From assembly GCA_029262995.1 (NCBI GenBank), contig JAJCYH010000006.1:1-64000 (forward strand): a stretch of DNA of 64,000 bases. Direction: 5' to 3'. Shown here piece by piece: positions 48,472 to 57,847 of this stretch (position 1 is the first letter of the stretch; each line of letters starts with the position of its first letter). A program made the translations under genes and the position numbers. Origin of the DNA: Saprospiraceae bacterium. GTDB taxonomy: Bacteria > Bacteroidota > Bacteroidia > Chitinophagales > Saprospiraceae. The notes beneath the pieces were generated by a model, which was given only the letters and a program-made list of their open reading frames with translations, was not told the origin of the DNA and ran no database searches.

Positions 48472-49512
48472 TCATTTTATTTTTTCGTGCGTTAATTTAA
48501 TATCTTTAATTTCATAAACATTGGTTTTAAAACATTCCAATTTTTCAGGATTAAAGATGGCTATGTTGTAACCTTCCGAATTTAAAGAACTTTGATATTC
48601 CACACCGTCAAATCCCAAGGATTTTATAAATTCAGATATATATTGTGTTGGAATATAATCTAGTAATTGGTCTCTTTTTCTAATTGGCAAAGACAATTCT
48701 TTTTGCAGTGTTTGTATGAAAGGAATATAAATTAAATAATTTTCTATTTCTTCAATTTCAGACCAGTAAATTGGATCGTCTTTCGGATTTCGAAGGTTCA
48801 ATATTTTAATATCTTCTTTAAGCTTAAATTCACCAACACTTACATAATCAAAAAGTGATGCTCTGGTTTCATACAATGACGTTTCAAGACTATCGGCAAC
48901 ATATAAATAAGAAATTCCTTTAGGGTTTGCTCTACCACTTAAAGCTAATTCGATTGGTGGATTCCCCATCTTTTCGCAAGGGAAACCGCTTTTATCCGAA
49001 ACTCGACATCTAAAAAAAAATCTTCCTTTTTTAATATTTCTATAAAAACTCTCGTGAAGAAAAAATGTTTGTAGTTTTTTTAGGTCAATTGTATTTTGAA
49101 TATGGTAACGATTGACAAACTTTATTTCTTCTTTAAACTCATTCCATACATTATGAACATCATTGGCTTGTGTTTCTAGAAAAGGCTTTAGTTTCAAGGA
49201 AACATTAATGTTAAAAATTGATTCGAAAGCTTCAAGTTCATCAGCAAAAATAGCTTTCAATAAATCAGTTGGATTTAACACAATTTCGCTAATCACATTA
49301 AAATCTTCCTTTAAAGATTCGGATATTTGAGAACTGGAATGCTCGTCAGGAACATAAAGGGATAATATGTTTCTAAAAAATGGCGATAATTCTCGTGCTG
49401 AATAAATTGAGGTATTTTTAGTTTTGCAGAAATCACATTTTCCTGTTCTATCATCACCATTAATAATACTAATTAGATATGAACTAGTAAAACAATTAAC
49501 ACAACAGTTCAT
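48472..49512 (-). CDS. RES-domain protein with N-terminal zinc ribbon
   Basis: 346 residues. The N-terminus has Cys3, Cys4, Cys7 and a later CDFC, a likely zinc ribbon. A helical middle (about 60-150) resembles the HEPN-like region of RES-associated proteins. The RES domain (about 165-335) has FFRCRVSD, the MGNPP motif, GRANPKGISYLYVADS, SLYETRA, and TQYISEFIKSLGFDGVEY and YNIAIF at the end. RES toxins degrade NAD+ by phosphorolysis. It ends the operon with sce7726 and sce7725 and starts 2 bases after the latter's stop. The operon position suggests it is the effector. Confidence 0.85.
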   Translation of the reverse strand: MNCCVNCFTSSYLISIINGDDRTGKCDFCKTKNTSIYSARELSPFFRNILSLYVPDEHSSSQISESLKEDFNVISEIVLNPTDLLKAIFADELEAFESIFNINVSLKLKPFLETQANDVHNVWNEFKEEIKFVNRYHIQNTIDLKKLQTFFLHESFYRNIKKGRFFFRCRVSDKSGFPCEKMGNPPIELALSGRANPKGISYLYVADSLETSLYETRASLFDYVSVGEFKLKEDIKILNLRNPKDDPIYWSEIEEIENYLIYIPFIQTLQKELSLPIRKRDQLLDYIPTQYISEFIKSLGFDGVEYQSSLNSEGYNIAIFNPEKLECFKTNVYEIKDIKLTHEKIK

Positions 49513-49514
49513 AA

Positions 49515-50450
49515 TTAAATGTTATTAATCATTAACTCAATGTGATTCATTATTGATAGTTTTTTTAAAGTTCCGAGTCCTGGGAAATGTCCTCTTTCTT
49601 GCAAATCTCTAAATTCATTAATAGCAGCAGTATTTAGATTGTTTTCGTTGCACCAAATGACCAATTTATTTATTGCTTCTGAAAATTTGCCACCAATATC
49701 TGCAACATCCTCATTAGAGTCAGAAACGAAATGTTTTACTTTAATTTGTCTATTGTCCAAATAACTCAAATGAATTGCTACTGCTCTTGGTAAAAACCCA
49801 GATTCTGAATAATTATCACCTATGGTTAAGAAATCAGAAAACCCAACAAAACCGTCTTGAATATAAAACCTGTATTCTTTTGAAAAATCACTTTCATGGT
49901 CTAAATAGTCTGCATTCCTAGATTGTTCCTCGAAATAATCATCTAGACTTACAAGAGTGTTAGCCTCAAATTCACGATAATATCTACGACTAGTTTTTTT
50001 GAAATATATTACGTTATAAACAATGTTTAATTGATTATTTAGTAACTCAATGTTTTGACTGTTTATTTCTGTTTTGTGTATTAATGTAATTCCGTTATAA
50101 TTTAAATCTAAAACATTTATAAAATCAATTAATGCTGCAATGTTCCTTTCAGTTTTATAGTCGATTATAACTGCTAGTTGGTAGTTGATATAATTTGCTG
50201 GAATTGAAGAATTAATTATTTCAATAATTCTTTCATACTGTCTTTCTAAATCACCGACTCTTGGATTTATTATTATGTTAAAATTTGCGTTGCAATTTGT
50301 TAATTGAGCTAAAGTGGAAATTAAAGTGCTTGAAGCTTTGACTGGCTCAATAACTGGGGAAATTTTATTTAATTCCTGTGGGAATAGTGCACATAATTCT
50401 CTTAAGGCAATTAATTCAAATTGTTTGCCTCTTAAATATGGGAAATACAT
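49515..50450 (-). CDS. sce7725 family protein
   Basis: 311 residues beginning MYFPYLRGKQFELIALREL, the start shared by sce7725 family and phage Beta-type (PF14350) proteins. It has VIEPVKASSTLISTLAQL, FNIIINPRVGDLE, and a later FVGFSDFLTIGDNYSE. The middle has alternating beta strands and helices and no known catalytic motif. The family is known from pairs with sce7726; function is not established. Its start overlaps the sce7726 end by 19 bases, so translation is coupled. Confidence 0.8.
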   Translation of the reverse strand: MYFPYLRGKQFELIALRELCALFPQELNKISPVIEPVKASSTLISTLAQLTNCNANFNIIINPRVGDLERQYERIIEIINSSIPANYINYQLAVIIDYKTERNIAALIDFINVLDLNYNGITLIHKTEINSQNIELLNNQLNIVYNVIYFKKTSRRYYREFEANTLVSLDDYFEEQSRNADYLDHESDFSKEYRFYIQDGFVGFSDFLTIGDNYSESGFLPRAVAIHLSYLDNRQIKVKHFVSDSNEDVADIGGKFSEAINKLVIWCNENNLNTAAINEFRDLQERGHFPGLGTLKKLSIMNHIELMINNI

Positions 50451-51316
50451 ATTTTGCTGTTTTTATTAAGAAATGAGTTTAATTTTTCATACTCATTTTT
50501 TGAAAAATCCAATGTATAACAAATATGTTTTAGACTCTCTGGAATAACTTTTTCATGGATTTTTTTTGGATTAGAAATATTTCGAGATTTGAGTTTGTTA
50601 ACCACCAATTTTTGAAACAATGAAACTTCAATATTTTTCGCTAGGGCTAAACACTCTTTGAAAATTCTTGTATTAGAAACTTCTGGCACAAAGTGGAAGT
50701 ATTCGTCAATTATTTCTAAATATTCCTGCTTTCTTAAGGTTTTAAACAGTTTTTCATAACTAAAAGTAGCGACATTACTAGTTGCTTCTTTTAATGTTTT
50801 CAAAGCGTTTCTTGATGTTAATTCAATTATTCCAATTGTTGAATTATTATAAAGTTTAATTAATTTATTTACGTGTTTTGAACTAGTTACAATATAAACT
50901 TTGTCTCCAAATTGACAATAATCTACAATTTGCTTATCTAATTTTTCAAGATTATCAAGTTCAGTTTTTATTTCATAAACTATAGCTTCTCCATTTAACA
51001 AAACAAAATCTGCAATAGATTTTCCTATATTAAATTCATTTAAAGCAATTGTATTTTTTAAACTATATTTTTTTAGTAATAATTTATTAGTAAGTATATT
51101 TTTATATACATATTCATTTTTATAATTTTTTAATAGCGAATTATATATAAGATTGATTGCATCAAGATTTGTTGTAGAATTTGAAACTGTTGTATACTTT
51201 TTTAACTTGTAAAAGGTAGAGCGATAGTCATCTTCTCGCACAATCTTTTTGAAGTTAGAAGGCGAAATAATTTGAGATAAACTTCGTATTTTATTTAAGT
51301 CAATTACATTTTCCAT
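50432..51316 (-). CDS. sce7726 family protein, PD-(D/E)XK-like nuclease fold
   Basis: 294 residues of the sce7726 family. A likely PD-(D/E)XK core is LNEFNIGKSIADFVLLNG, with Glu94 and Asp103, followed by VYEIKTELD, with Glu115 and Lys117. A helical C-terminal part (about 190-294) is Lys-rich. Nuclease function is inferred from this motif. It is the first gene of the three-gene operon, and its ATG is close behind a -7 element, so the mRNA has almost no leader. Confidence 0.8.
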   Translation of the reverse strand: MENVIDLNKIRSLSQIISPSNFKKIVREDDYRSTFYKLKKYTTVSNSTTNLDAINLIYNSLLKNYKNEYVYKNILTNKLLLKKYSLKNTIALNEFNIGKSIADFVLLNGEAIVYEIKTELDNLEKLDKQIVDYCQFGDKVYIVTSSKHVNKLIKLYNNSTIGIIELTSRNALKTLKEATSNVATFSYEKLFKTLRKQEYLEIIDEYFHFVPEVSNTRIFKECLALAKNIEVSLFQKLVVNKLKSRNISNPKKIHEKVIPESLKHICYTLDFSKNEYEKLNSFLNKNSKICISHI

Positions 51317-51322
51317 TTAAAA

Positions 51323-51330
51323 CAAAGTTA
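51323..51330 (-). promoter_or_regulatory. Promoter -7 element (TAACTTTG) of the sce7726 operon
   Basis: The minus strand reads TAACTTTG, a full TAnnTTTG match, only 6 bases before the ATG. The transcript would be nearly leaderless. A TTTG lies directly next to it rather than at the usual -33 spacing. Confidence 0.5.
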
Positions 51331-51403
51331 CAAATTTAAAATTATGATTTTTAACTTACTATTGTTGCTTTCGAGTAAATTGTAATTATTACCAACAGAA
51401 TTA

Positions 51404-52090
51404 TTACACAATTCCCGTGCCGATGATTTTGCCATCTTCCATTTCGATAACGCGATCGGTTTTAGCAGCAAAGTCTTTATCATGGGTAACTACCAATAAA
51501 GATAGGCCTTGAGTATCGCTTAAATCTCTAAGTATATTGAATACGTTTTCAGAATTTTTAGTGTCAAGATTGCCAGTTGGTTCATCGCCCATAATAATAT
51601 TTGGGTTATTGATTAGAGCACGAGCAATAGCCACTCTTTGTTTTTGACCACCTGATATTCTTGAAGCTTTTTTATAAGCTTGCTCTTCAATATCCAGAAG
51701 AGCTAATTTAGCCAATGCATCTTTCTTGATTTGGGCATATGGTTTTAATCCTAACTTCCTTGCGGGCATCATAACATTATCTAGTACTGTAAATTCAGGA
51801 AGCAAATAGTGAAATTGAAACACAAATCCAATATCTTCATTTCTTAATTGTGTTAATTCATTATGAGATTTACCTGTTATTTTATTCTCGTTGAAAAACA
51901 ATTCTCCTTCATAGTCAGTATCCATAGTGGAAAGAATATAGAGTAGGGTAGACTTGCCACATCCTGACTTACCCATGATGCTAACAAACTCTCCTTTGTT
52001 AATAGAAAAATCAATATCCCTTAAGGCATGAAACAGTACTGGTTTGCGGAAATATTTATTAAGTGATTTTACTTCAAGAATCTTTGACAT
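51404..52090 (-). CDS. ABC exporter ATPase (LolD/MacB-type)
   Basis: 228 residues with Walker A GKSGCGKS, Q-loop FVFQFHYLLPE, signature ISGGQKQR, Walker B IIMGDEPTGNLD and H-loop VVTHDKDFA. The LolD/MacB group powers tripartite or lipoprotein-release exporters. It is the third gene of a minus-strand operon (adaptor, permease, ATPase), 5 bases after the permease stop. Confidence 0.92.
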   Translation of the reverse strand: MSKILEVKSLNKYFRKPVLFHALRDIDFSINKGEFVSIMGKSGCGKSTLLYILSTMDTDYEGELFFNENKITGKSHNELTQLRNEDIGFVFQFHYLLPEFTVLDNVMMPARKLGLKPYAQIKKDALAKLALLDIEEQAYKKASRISGGQKQRVAIARALINNPNIIMGDEPTGNLDTKNSENVFNILRDLSDTQGLSLLVVTHDKDFAAKTDRVIEMEDGKIIGTGIV

Positions 52091-52095
52091 GGCAT

Positions 52096-53358
52096 TTACT
52101 GTTTACGAATTATTTCAACAGGGTCAATGTTTTTTGCCCGTAAAGAGGGCAGGAATCCTGCAAGAAAGGTGGATATCAAAGCAAAGCATATCCCAATGAT
52201 ATAGAACTTAGGATTAAAATTAACTGGGAAGGTATCTACCGTTGGTAATGCTTCCGTTTTAAATGGAATATTGGAAATAACAATTGAAATCATATGTCCT
52301 AGAATTAATCCTAGTACGCCTCCAACTAAACCAATAACCATAGCCTGGCTTATAAAAATGTATTGAACATCCTTTCCAGAAAATCCGGTTGCCTTTAGTA
52401 TTGCAATGTCATTCATCTTTTCATATATCAACATATTCAGAATATTATATATTCCAAATCCCGCAACGATTAAAAGGGTAATAGAAACTGCATAGGTAAT
52501 CATATTTCGTATGCTGGTTCCAGTTTCAAACTGAGCATTTGCCGTTTTGATGTCTATTGCGGTTAAGTTGTATTTGTCTGAAATAAATTTAGACATCGGT
52601 TCTGCATTTTCAATTTCATATAACTTGACGTTGATGTCTGTTATATAATTGCTACCTTCACCAAGTAATTGCTGTGCCATAGCTAGATTGACATAGCTTT
52701 GAACATTATCGAATTCTGCAAGTCCACTTTGATAAATGCCTACTACCTTCAATGGGAAAGTTTGCCCTTGTGGTGTAACCAATTGAACCTTGTTTCCAAT
52801 ATTTATAGATAGTTTATTTGCAACACCAGCTCCTAAAAGTATTCCTTGTGGTGTTCGTATCAATTCTTCAGCCGAACCTTTAATTATATAATCACCAAAA
52901 TTGAATAGTCTATCTTCTTCATATGGATCTATACCTGTTACATTGCCATTTAACTCTACAGAACTTGCTGTATAAAAGACTTTTGTAACTACTTCTGCAC
53001 AAACACCCATTACACGATCGTCTTTTTTTAAATGATCCATTAATGTCTTACCGTTATGAATTCTTGACTGATTCTGTTTTGGCTTGATAGACTTGATTAC
53101 ATTAAAGGTTTCTGCAAAGGAAGCCGATTTATCTATTGCCTGTATTTTTGAAGGTTTAATTTCATTATATATATGTATATGTGGTGTCCTGTTCAGGATC
53201 AACCCATCTAATAGTCCATTTAAACCAGTCATGAAACTAACGAGGATTATGAAAGTGCCAATGCCGAATGTAACGCCAAGAGCAGCGATACTGCTTTGTT
53301 TGATTCTAGAGAGAAGATGCGTTTTAGTAATGTCGAATATTAATTTCGTGTTTTTCAT
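52096..53358 (-). CDS. ABC exporter permease (FtsX/MacB-like)
   Basis: 420 residues: one N-terminal membrane segment (IKQSSIAALGVTFGIGTFIILV), a large periplasmic domain (about 50-270) and three further C-terminal spans, with the FtsX motif LIYEKMNDIAILKATGFSG and the end LPSLRAKNIDPVEIIRK. This is the MacB/LolC topology. It begins 3 bases after the adaptor stop and is fed by the ATPase next door. The substrate is unknown. Confidence 0.9.
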   Translation of the reverse strand: MKNTKLIFDITKTHLLSRIKQSSIAALGVTFGIGTFIILVSFMTGLNGLLDGLILNRTPHIHIYNEIKPSKIQAIDKSASFAETFNVIKSIKPKQNQSRIHNGKTLMDHLKKDDRVMGVCAEVVTKVFYTASSVELNGNVTGIDPYEEDRLFNFGDYIIKGSAEELIRTPQGILLGAGVANKLSINIGNKVQLVTPQGQTFPLKVVGIYQSGLAEFDNVQSYVNLAMAQQLLGEGSNYITDINVKLYEIENAEPMSKFISDKYNLTAIDIKTANAQFETGTSIRNMITYAVSITLLIVAGFGIYNILNMLIYEKMNDIAILKATGFSGKDVQYIFISQAMVIGLVGGVLGLILGHMISIVISNIPFKTEALPTVDTFPVNFNPKFYIIGICFALISTFLAGFLPSLRAKNIDPVEIIRKQ

Positions 53359-53361
53359 CCT

Positions 53362-54468
53362 CTAGGGTTTGATCAGTTGTGTACTGCTGTCAATACCTGA
53401 AATAATTTCGACAAGTTCAATGTTTTTCTGACCAACTTGGACAACATGCTTCTTGTTGTTAATATCTGTTACCTTGTTTTCGTTGTCAAGATATTCTAAT
53501 GGGATCGTTAATACATTGGTCTTTTGTTCGATAATAATATTTGCCTCACCCGATAATCCTGCGTATAATTTTTCTGGTCTTGTAAGAAATTGAGCTTCAA
53601 CTTGGAAACTTAAGTTTCTTAAATTTTTACTAGGATAGACCTTTATTATATTAGCCTTATAGGTTTGATTCGGATAAGCGTCAAGGCTTACTATTGTTTT
53701 TTGTCCTAACTCTATCTTTGCGATGTCTATTTCATCGATTTGCATTTCAACGATAAACTCGCTTTTATGGCCTAATTCTGCTAAGGCTTCTTGCCTAGAA
53801 ATCATCTCACCTTCTTCCTTGTTAAGTTTATAAACTTTAGAATCACCTTTTACTTTTACGATATAGTCCTGAAGCAAGGATTGTGAGCGTTGAACATTTA
53901 TCTGCGTTTGTTTTAATTGATTTTTAAGCTCAATTTCGAGTTGCTTCTTTCTCTCCCCAGATGAAAGTAGATTTTCAATGCATATTTCATATTTCAGTTT
54001 GGTATTGTCCAATTCTGCTTTAGAGCCAATGTTTTTCTCCCATAGATTTTTAAGTCTGGAATAGTTTATTGAATCTGTGATACATTGCGCTTTTAGGTTT
54101 TTAATCTCACTTTCAATTAAGCTTAGTTGGTTACTCTCTCCTTTTAATTTTGATTCTGCAAGTTGTCTCTGTAACTCAAAAGATTTGACATCATAATTTT
54201 CACGCAGTGGCTTGATATAAGCAATAATATCGTTCTCAATGAGGGTATCTCCTTCTGTAACTTCGAGCTTGTTAATAATGCCGTTAACTTCTGGAAAAAG
54301 CAAATAGTGATTTTTGGGTTGGACAATTGCTGATGCATAAACAGAAATGGTCATATCTCTCAATGTTGGATTGATAGAAAGCTTTTCTTCATTGCAAGCA
54401 CCGAGGAATAATATCCCTATGAAGAAACTTAAAAGAAAGACTTGGTTATGCATATTTCTATTTTGCAT
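53362..54468 (-). CDS. Periplasmic adaptor lipoprotein (HlyD/MacA-like)
   Basis: 368 residues with a lipoprotein signal (LSFFIGILFLGAC). It has barrel-sandwich halves (IINKLEVTEGDTLIENDIIAYI; YIVKVKGDSKVYKLNKEEGEMI) around a long coiled-coil hairpin (about 90-190), then a beta-barrel region (VEMQIDEIDIAKIELGQKTIV). This is the MacA/RND-type adaptor layout. An ATG five codons inside (MHNQ) could also start it. First gene of the exporter operon; an outer-membrane TolC partner is not here. Confidence 0.88.
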   Translation of the reverse strand: MQNRNMHNQVFLLSFFIGILFLGACNEEKLSINPTLRDMTISVYASAIVQPKNHYLLFPEVNGIINKLEVTEGDTLIENDIIAYIKPLRENYDVKSFELQRQLAESKLKGESNQLSLIESEIKNLKAQCITDSINYSRLKNLWEKNIGSKAELDNTKLKYEICIENLLSSGERKKQLEIELKNQLKQTQINVQRSQSLLQDYIVKVKGDSKVYKLNKEEGEMISRQEALAELGHKSEFIVEMQIDEIDIAKIELGQKTIVSLDAYPNQTYKANIIKVYPSKNLRNLSFQVEAQFLTRPEKLYAGLSGEANIIIEQKTNVLTIPLEYLDNENKVTDINNKKHVVQVGQKNIELVEIISGIDSSTQLIKP

Positions 54469-54708
54469 TATTTTATTAAATTAGCAATTAGCTTAAAACT
54501 GTATAAATTCCAAATGACTTGCATCATCTTCGTAACTGAGTTTGGTGCGATATTCTATTAATGATCATTCAATAATTTCTTTATTGTTGAAGATGGCCTT
54601 AGTCTTCAATAATGTATAATTAGTTATGTTTTTATAAATTACCCATCTTTATGGAAACAAATATTGAAGATACGTGGTTTAGATTACATTAAATAACTAA
54701 TAAAAAAG

Positions 54709-55539
54709 ATGAAAAACAGTTTAAATTTATTTGCATTTACATTTTTATTATCTATTGCAGCTTGTAATAATGCTCAAAAAAGCAATGATGCAGAAGATGT
54801 AAAGGATATTGAAAAATCTATAAGAGGTGAGGAGTTAAGTTATTCTACTGATTCCACCAATATGAATGGATATATTTCCTATGATGCTAATCAAGAAGGA
54901 AAGCGTCCAGGCGTTCTGGTTGTTCACGAGTGGTGGGGTCATAATGAATATGTACGGCAAAGAGCTGATATGTTGGCGGATCTGGGTTATGTTGCACTTG
55001 CCGTGGACATGTATGGAGATGGCAAACAGGCCAATCACCCTGATGATGCAGGCAAGTTTGTTCAAGAAGTTGTTTCTAATATCGATGAAGCAAAGGCGAG
55101 GTTTGAATCAGCTATGACGGCATTAAAATCTAATGAAAATGTAGATCCCGAAAGAATTGCTGCAATTGGCTATTGTTTTGGTGGATCCGTAGTTTTGTCT
55201 ATGGCAAATGCAGGATATGATTTGGATGCCGTTGCAGCCTTTCACGCAGGAGTAGCACTACCCATTCCTCCTTCAGAAGATATTATGGCAAAAATTCTTG
55301 TTGCTAATGGTGCTGATGACCCATTTATTCCTAAGGAATCCATTGTGGCTTATAAAGCACAAATGGATAAGGTAGGCGCTAATTATGAGTATGTCACTTA
55401 TGAGGGAGCCGTTCATGGGTTTACAAGTCCTATGGCTGATTCATTGGGAGTTAAATTCGAATTACCACTCGCCTATAATGAAAAAGCAGATACAGATTCC
55501 TGGAACAAGCTGAAAGAATTGCTTTCAAGTGTATTTTAG
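54709..55539 (+). CDS. Dienelactone hydrolase family lipoprotein
   Basis: 276 residues. A lipoprotein signal ends in SIAAC (Cys19). The hydrolase has VLVVHEWWGHNEYV, the nucleophile elbow GYCFGG with Cys156 in place of Ser, as in dienelactone hydrolase, FHAG, ANGADDPFIP (Asp) and YEGAVHGFTSP (His). It would act in the periplasm or at the outer membrane on an ester or lactone not known. A terminator follows. Confidence 0.88.
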   Translation: MKNSLNLFAFTFLLSIAACNNAQKSNDAEDVKDIEKSIRGEELSYSTDSTNMNGYISYDANQEGKRPGVLVVHEWWGHNEYVRQRADMLADLGYVALAVDMYGDGKQANHPDDAGKFVQEVVSNIDEAKARFESAMTALKSNENVDPERIAAIGYCFGGSVVLSMANAGYDLDAVAAFHAGVALPIPPSEDIMAKILVANGADDPFIPKESIVAYKAQMDKVGANYEYVTYEGAVHGFTSPMADSLGVKFELPLAYNEKADTDSWNKLKELLSSVF

Positions 55540-55565
55540 TTTCAAGAGGATATAATAATTTTAAG

Positions 55566-55596
55566 AGGCGTTCATTTTTATGGACGCCTTTTTTTT
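55566..55596 (+). terminator. Terminator of the dienelactone hydrolase gene
   Basis: AGGCGTTCAT (55566-55575) pairs with ATGGACGCCT (55580-55589) with one wobble around TTTT, and eight T follow. It overlaps the 3' end of the interrupted antitoxin gene on the other strand. Confidence 0.85.
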
Positions 55597-55970
55597 GAAC
55601 ATATTTTGTACTTATTTATATTTCGTTCATAATTTGCATTGAATGAATTACTTATTTTTTTGAGTTCTGTATCCCCCAATATAGATTCTCTAATTTTATA
55701 GATTAATAAATTTTTGATAGAAGCTTGTAGTTTATGAGTTTTCTTAATATCAAAGCAATCTTGGAGAAGCATAAATTAGTCTTCTTCAATATTAAAGTAG
55801 TTTCCATGTTTTATAAATAGCTTAGGGTTAATTCTTCTTTTATCTTTTGTTATAGCATTTATTGTTTGTGGATATTCTTGAATTGACTTGGTTAAATCGA
55901 TAGCTTTGATGTTTCTCTTATCAAGTTCTCTTTTTAATATTGCACCTGGGTGAATTCCGTTGACGAGCAC
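55578..55970 (-). pseudogene. HigA-like XRE antitoxin, split by one in-frame TAA
   Basis: The helix-turn-helix half reads IHPGAILKRELDKRNIKA and EYPQTINAITKDKRRIN, as in a Bacteroidota XRE antitoxin family. After HGNYFNIEED comes TAA, then FMLLQDCFDIKKTHKLQAS and YKIRESILGDTELKKIS continue in the same frame. Family members read on through EE(G/D)(F/Y)FM-LQ at this point, so a Tyr or Phe codon was probably lost. The C-terminal half has also drifted. No ATG fits; GTG at 55970 or 56003 could start it. No toxin gene is next to it, so this is an orphan remnant. Confidence 0.7.
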
Positions 55971-56058
55971 TAGTTTGTAATTAATATAATTAAAAAGCCT
56001 CACAATTATTCACGGGGCTTTTGTTTTGTTGTAAGTATTGTTTTGCTTTAAGCAAAAA

Positions 56059-57153
56059 TTAATTTTCGCTATTAGGGTAATCAGTATAACCCTTTGGACC
56101 TGGTGTATAAAAGGTACTTTGGTCATATTCAGCCAATTCAATATTATTTTTCATCCTGTTAACAAGGTCAGGATTTGAAATAAATGGCTTTCCAAATGCA
56201 ACCAGTTCCCCTAAATCGTTTTCCAAGGCTGCTTCAGCTTTTGATTTGTCTAAGCCTCCACTGATGACCATGGTGCCGCCAAAAGCTTTTTTCATTTTTT
56301 GCTTTAACGAATTAGGTACTTCCGGAGCTCCCATTGAGGAGTGATCAACAATATGCAGATAAGCTAGACCCAGCTTTCCCAATTCCTCTGCCAAATAGAC
56401 AAAGCATTCATCAATACCTTCAAATATTTCCATATCGTTGAAAACACCGTAAGGAGACAAACGGATTCCTGTTTTATCTGCACCAATGGCATCGCTTACT
56501 TTTTTTGCCACCTCAATGGCAAAGCGTACTCTATTTTCGATCGGTCCACCATATTCATCATCACGTTTGTTTGATGCGGCATTGATAAATTGGTCAATCA
56601 AATAGCCATTTGCGCCATGCAACTCAACACCATGCATTCCAGCATAAATTGCATTTTTAGAGGCTTGAACATATTCTTCAATAGCTTCGTGAATTTGCTT
56701 TTGTGTCATAGCTTGAGCTAAAGGGTAGTCAAGCATTCCTTTTCCATCTACATACATCTGTCCAGACATTCCTACGGAGGATGGTGCAAGATGCTGTCCA
56801 CCTTGTGGCAAATTGCCTGGATGTGTCACTCTGCCGGTATGCATAAGTTGCATGAATATTTTTCCTTCTTTTTCATTTACAGCTTCAGTGACCTTTTTCC
56901 ATGCCTCTGTTTGTTTTTTTGAATACGCACCAGGAATTCTAGGATATCCTAATCCATTTGGAGATGGTGAAACACCTTCTGTGATGATTAATCCCGCATC
57001 ATCCCGCTGACCATAATAAATAGCCATTAGATCATTTGGCATATTGTCAATGGCTCTTGATCTTGTCATTGGTGCCATTACAATTCTGTTCTTCAATTCT
57101 ATTTCTCCTAATTTGTACTTTGAAAAGATCATGTTTTTATTATTGTTACTCAT
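56059..57153 (-). CDS. Old Yellow Enzyme family alkene reductase
   Basis: 364 residues of an FMN-dependent TIM barrel that reduces activated C=C bonds with NAD(P)H. Features are LKNRIVMAPMTRSRA at the start, FMQLMHTGRVTHPGNLP, the substrate-binding His/Asn pair in ELHGANGYLIDQF, DEYGGPIENRVRF with the conserved Tyr, RLSPYGVFND, and the phosphate-binding end VAFGKPFISNPDLV. The class is the NemA/OPR-like group. The in vivo substrate is unknown. It has no operon partner. Confidence 0.93.
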   Translation of the reverse strand: MSNNNKNMIFSKYKLGEIELKNRIVMAPMTRSRAIDNMPNDLMAIYYGQRDDAGLIITEGVSPSPNGLGYPRIPGAYSKKQTEAWKKVTEAVNEKEGKIFMQLMHTGRVTHPGNLPQGGQHLAPSSVGMSGQMYVDGKGMLDYPLAQAMTQKQIHEAIEEYVQASKNAIYAGMHGVELHGANGYLIDQFINAASNKRDDEYGGPIENRVRFAIEVAKKVSDAIGADKTGIRLSPYGVFNDMEIFEGIDECFVYLAEELGKLGLAYLHIVDHSSMGAPEVPNSLKQKMKKAFGGTMVISGGLDKSKAEAALENDLGELVAFGKPFISNPDLVNRMKNNIELAEYDQSTFYTPGPKGYTDYPNSEN

Positions 57154-57238
57154 TATTAACTAGGATTGCACTTCTTAGTTCACTGAGAATAATAAAAGCT
57201 TAATTTGTCTGTATCTTTAGATCAATAATTGATCTCCT

Positions 57239-57745
57239 ATGAAATTTATTTTTTTAACTGCTTTAATATTAACTACTTATTTTGGAATAGTTGCTCAATC
57301 TTCAGATTCTATGAACCGTTCTCGCAAATGGTTGTCCTCCATTAATGTCATTGATGCTTACAGATTTCAGGATAGAACTGAATTTAGCAGACTAGGATTT
57401 GAATACCAACTAAACCATACTGGATCATCCAAAATTGGGTTCCAGCTTAGTTTTTCATATTTTTATTTTAATAGAATGGACTTTACCAGTATTCCTTTGA
57501 TGATTGGTGCACATTATCATTTGAATGATTCCGATAAATATGCGTTTCGTGTTTTGTTTAAGGTGGGGCCATCTGCAGGTATAGGTAATGATTATGCAAG
57601 TATTTTTATAGCAACTGAAACTGGATTGCAGATCAGTACTTTGAATCATAAGGGCTTGATTGCAAATATCAGTTGGGCCAATACTTTAGCTTTTCATCCT
57701 AGTCACTTTGCTTTTATTAAGGCAGGTATTGGTTATGTGTTTTAA
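57239..57745 (+). CDS. Small outer-membrane beta-barrel-like protein
   Basis: 168 residues with a signal peptide ending in GIVAQ. The rest alternates polar and hydrophobic residues in eight or so strands (LGFEYQLNHTG, KIGFQLSFSYFYF, RVLFKVGPSAGIGND, ETGLQIS) and ends in Phe (AGIGYVF), the outer-membrane insertion signal. Most likely an 8-strand barrel of unknown role. Confidence 0.65.
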   Translation: MKFIFLTALILTTYFGIVAQSSDSMNRSRKWLSSINVIDAYRFQDRTEFSRLGFEYQLNHTGSSKIGFQLSFSYFYFNRMDFTSIPLMIGAHYHLNDSDKYAFRVLFKVGPSAGIGNDYASIFIATETGLQISTLNHKGLIANISWANTLAFHPSHFAFIKAGIGYVF

Positions 57746-57771
57746 TATTACTTTTCGGTAACATCTTATAG

Positions 57772-57789
57772 TGTAAATTCTAATTTACA
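57772..57789. repeat. Perfect 18-bp palindrome
   Basis: TGTAAATT, CT, AATTTACA. The two-base centre prevents a good hairpin, so a protein-binding site is more likely than a terminator. It lies 27 bases after the beta-barrel gene. Confidence 0.35.
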
Positions 57790-57847
57790 ATTTATCAAGT
57801 TACTATAATTCAGGGTTCACCTTCAAACTGAAAACTGAAATATTTCT

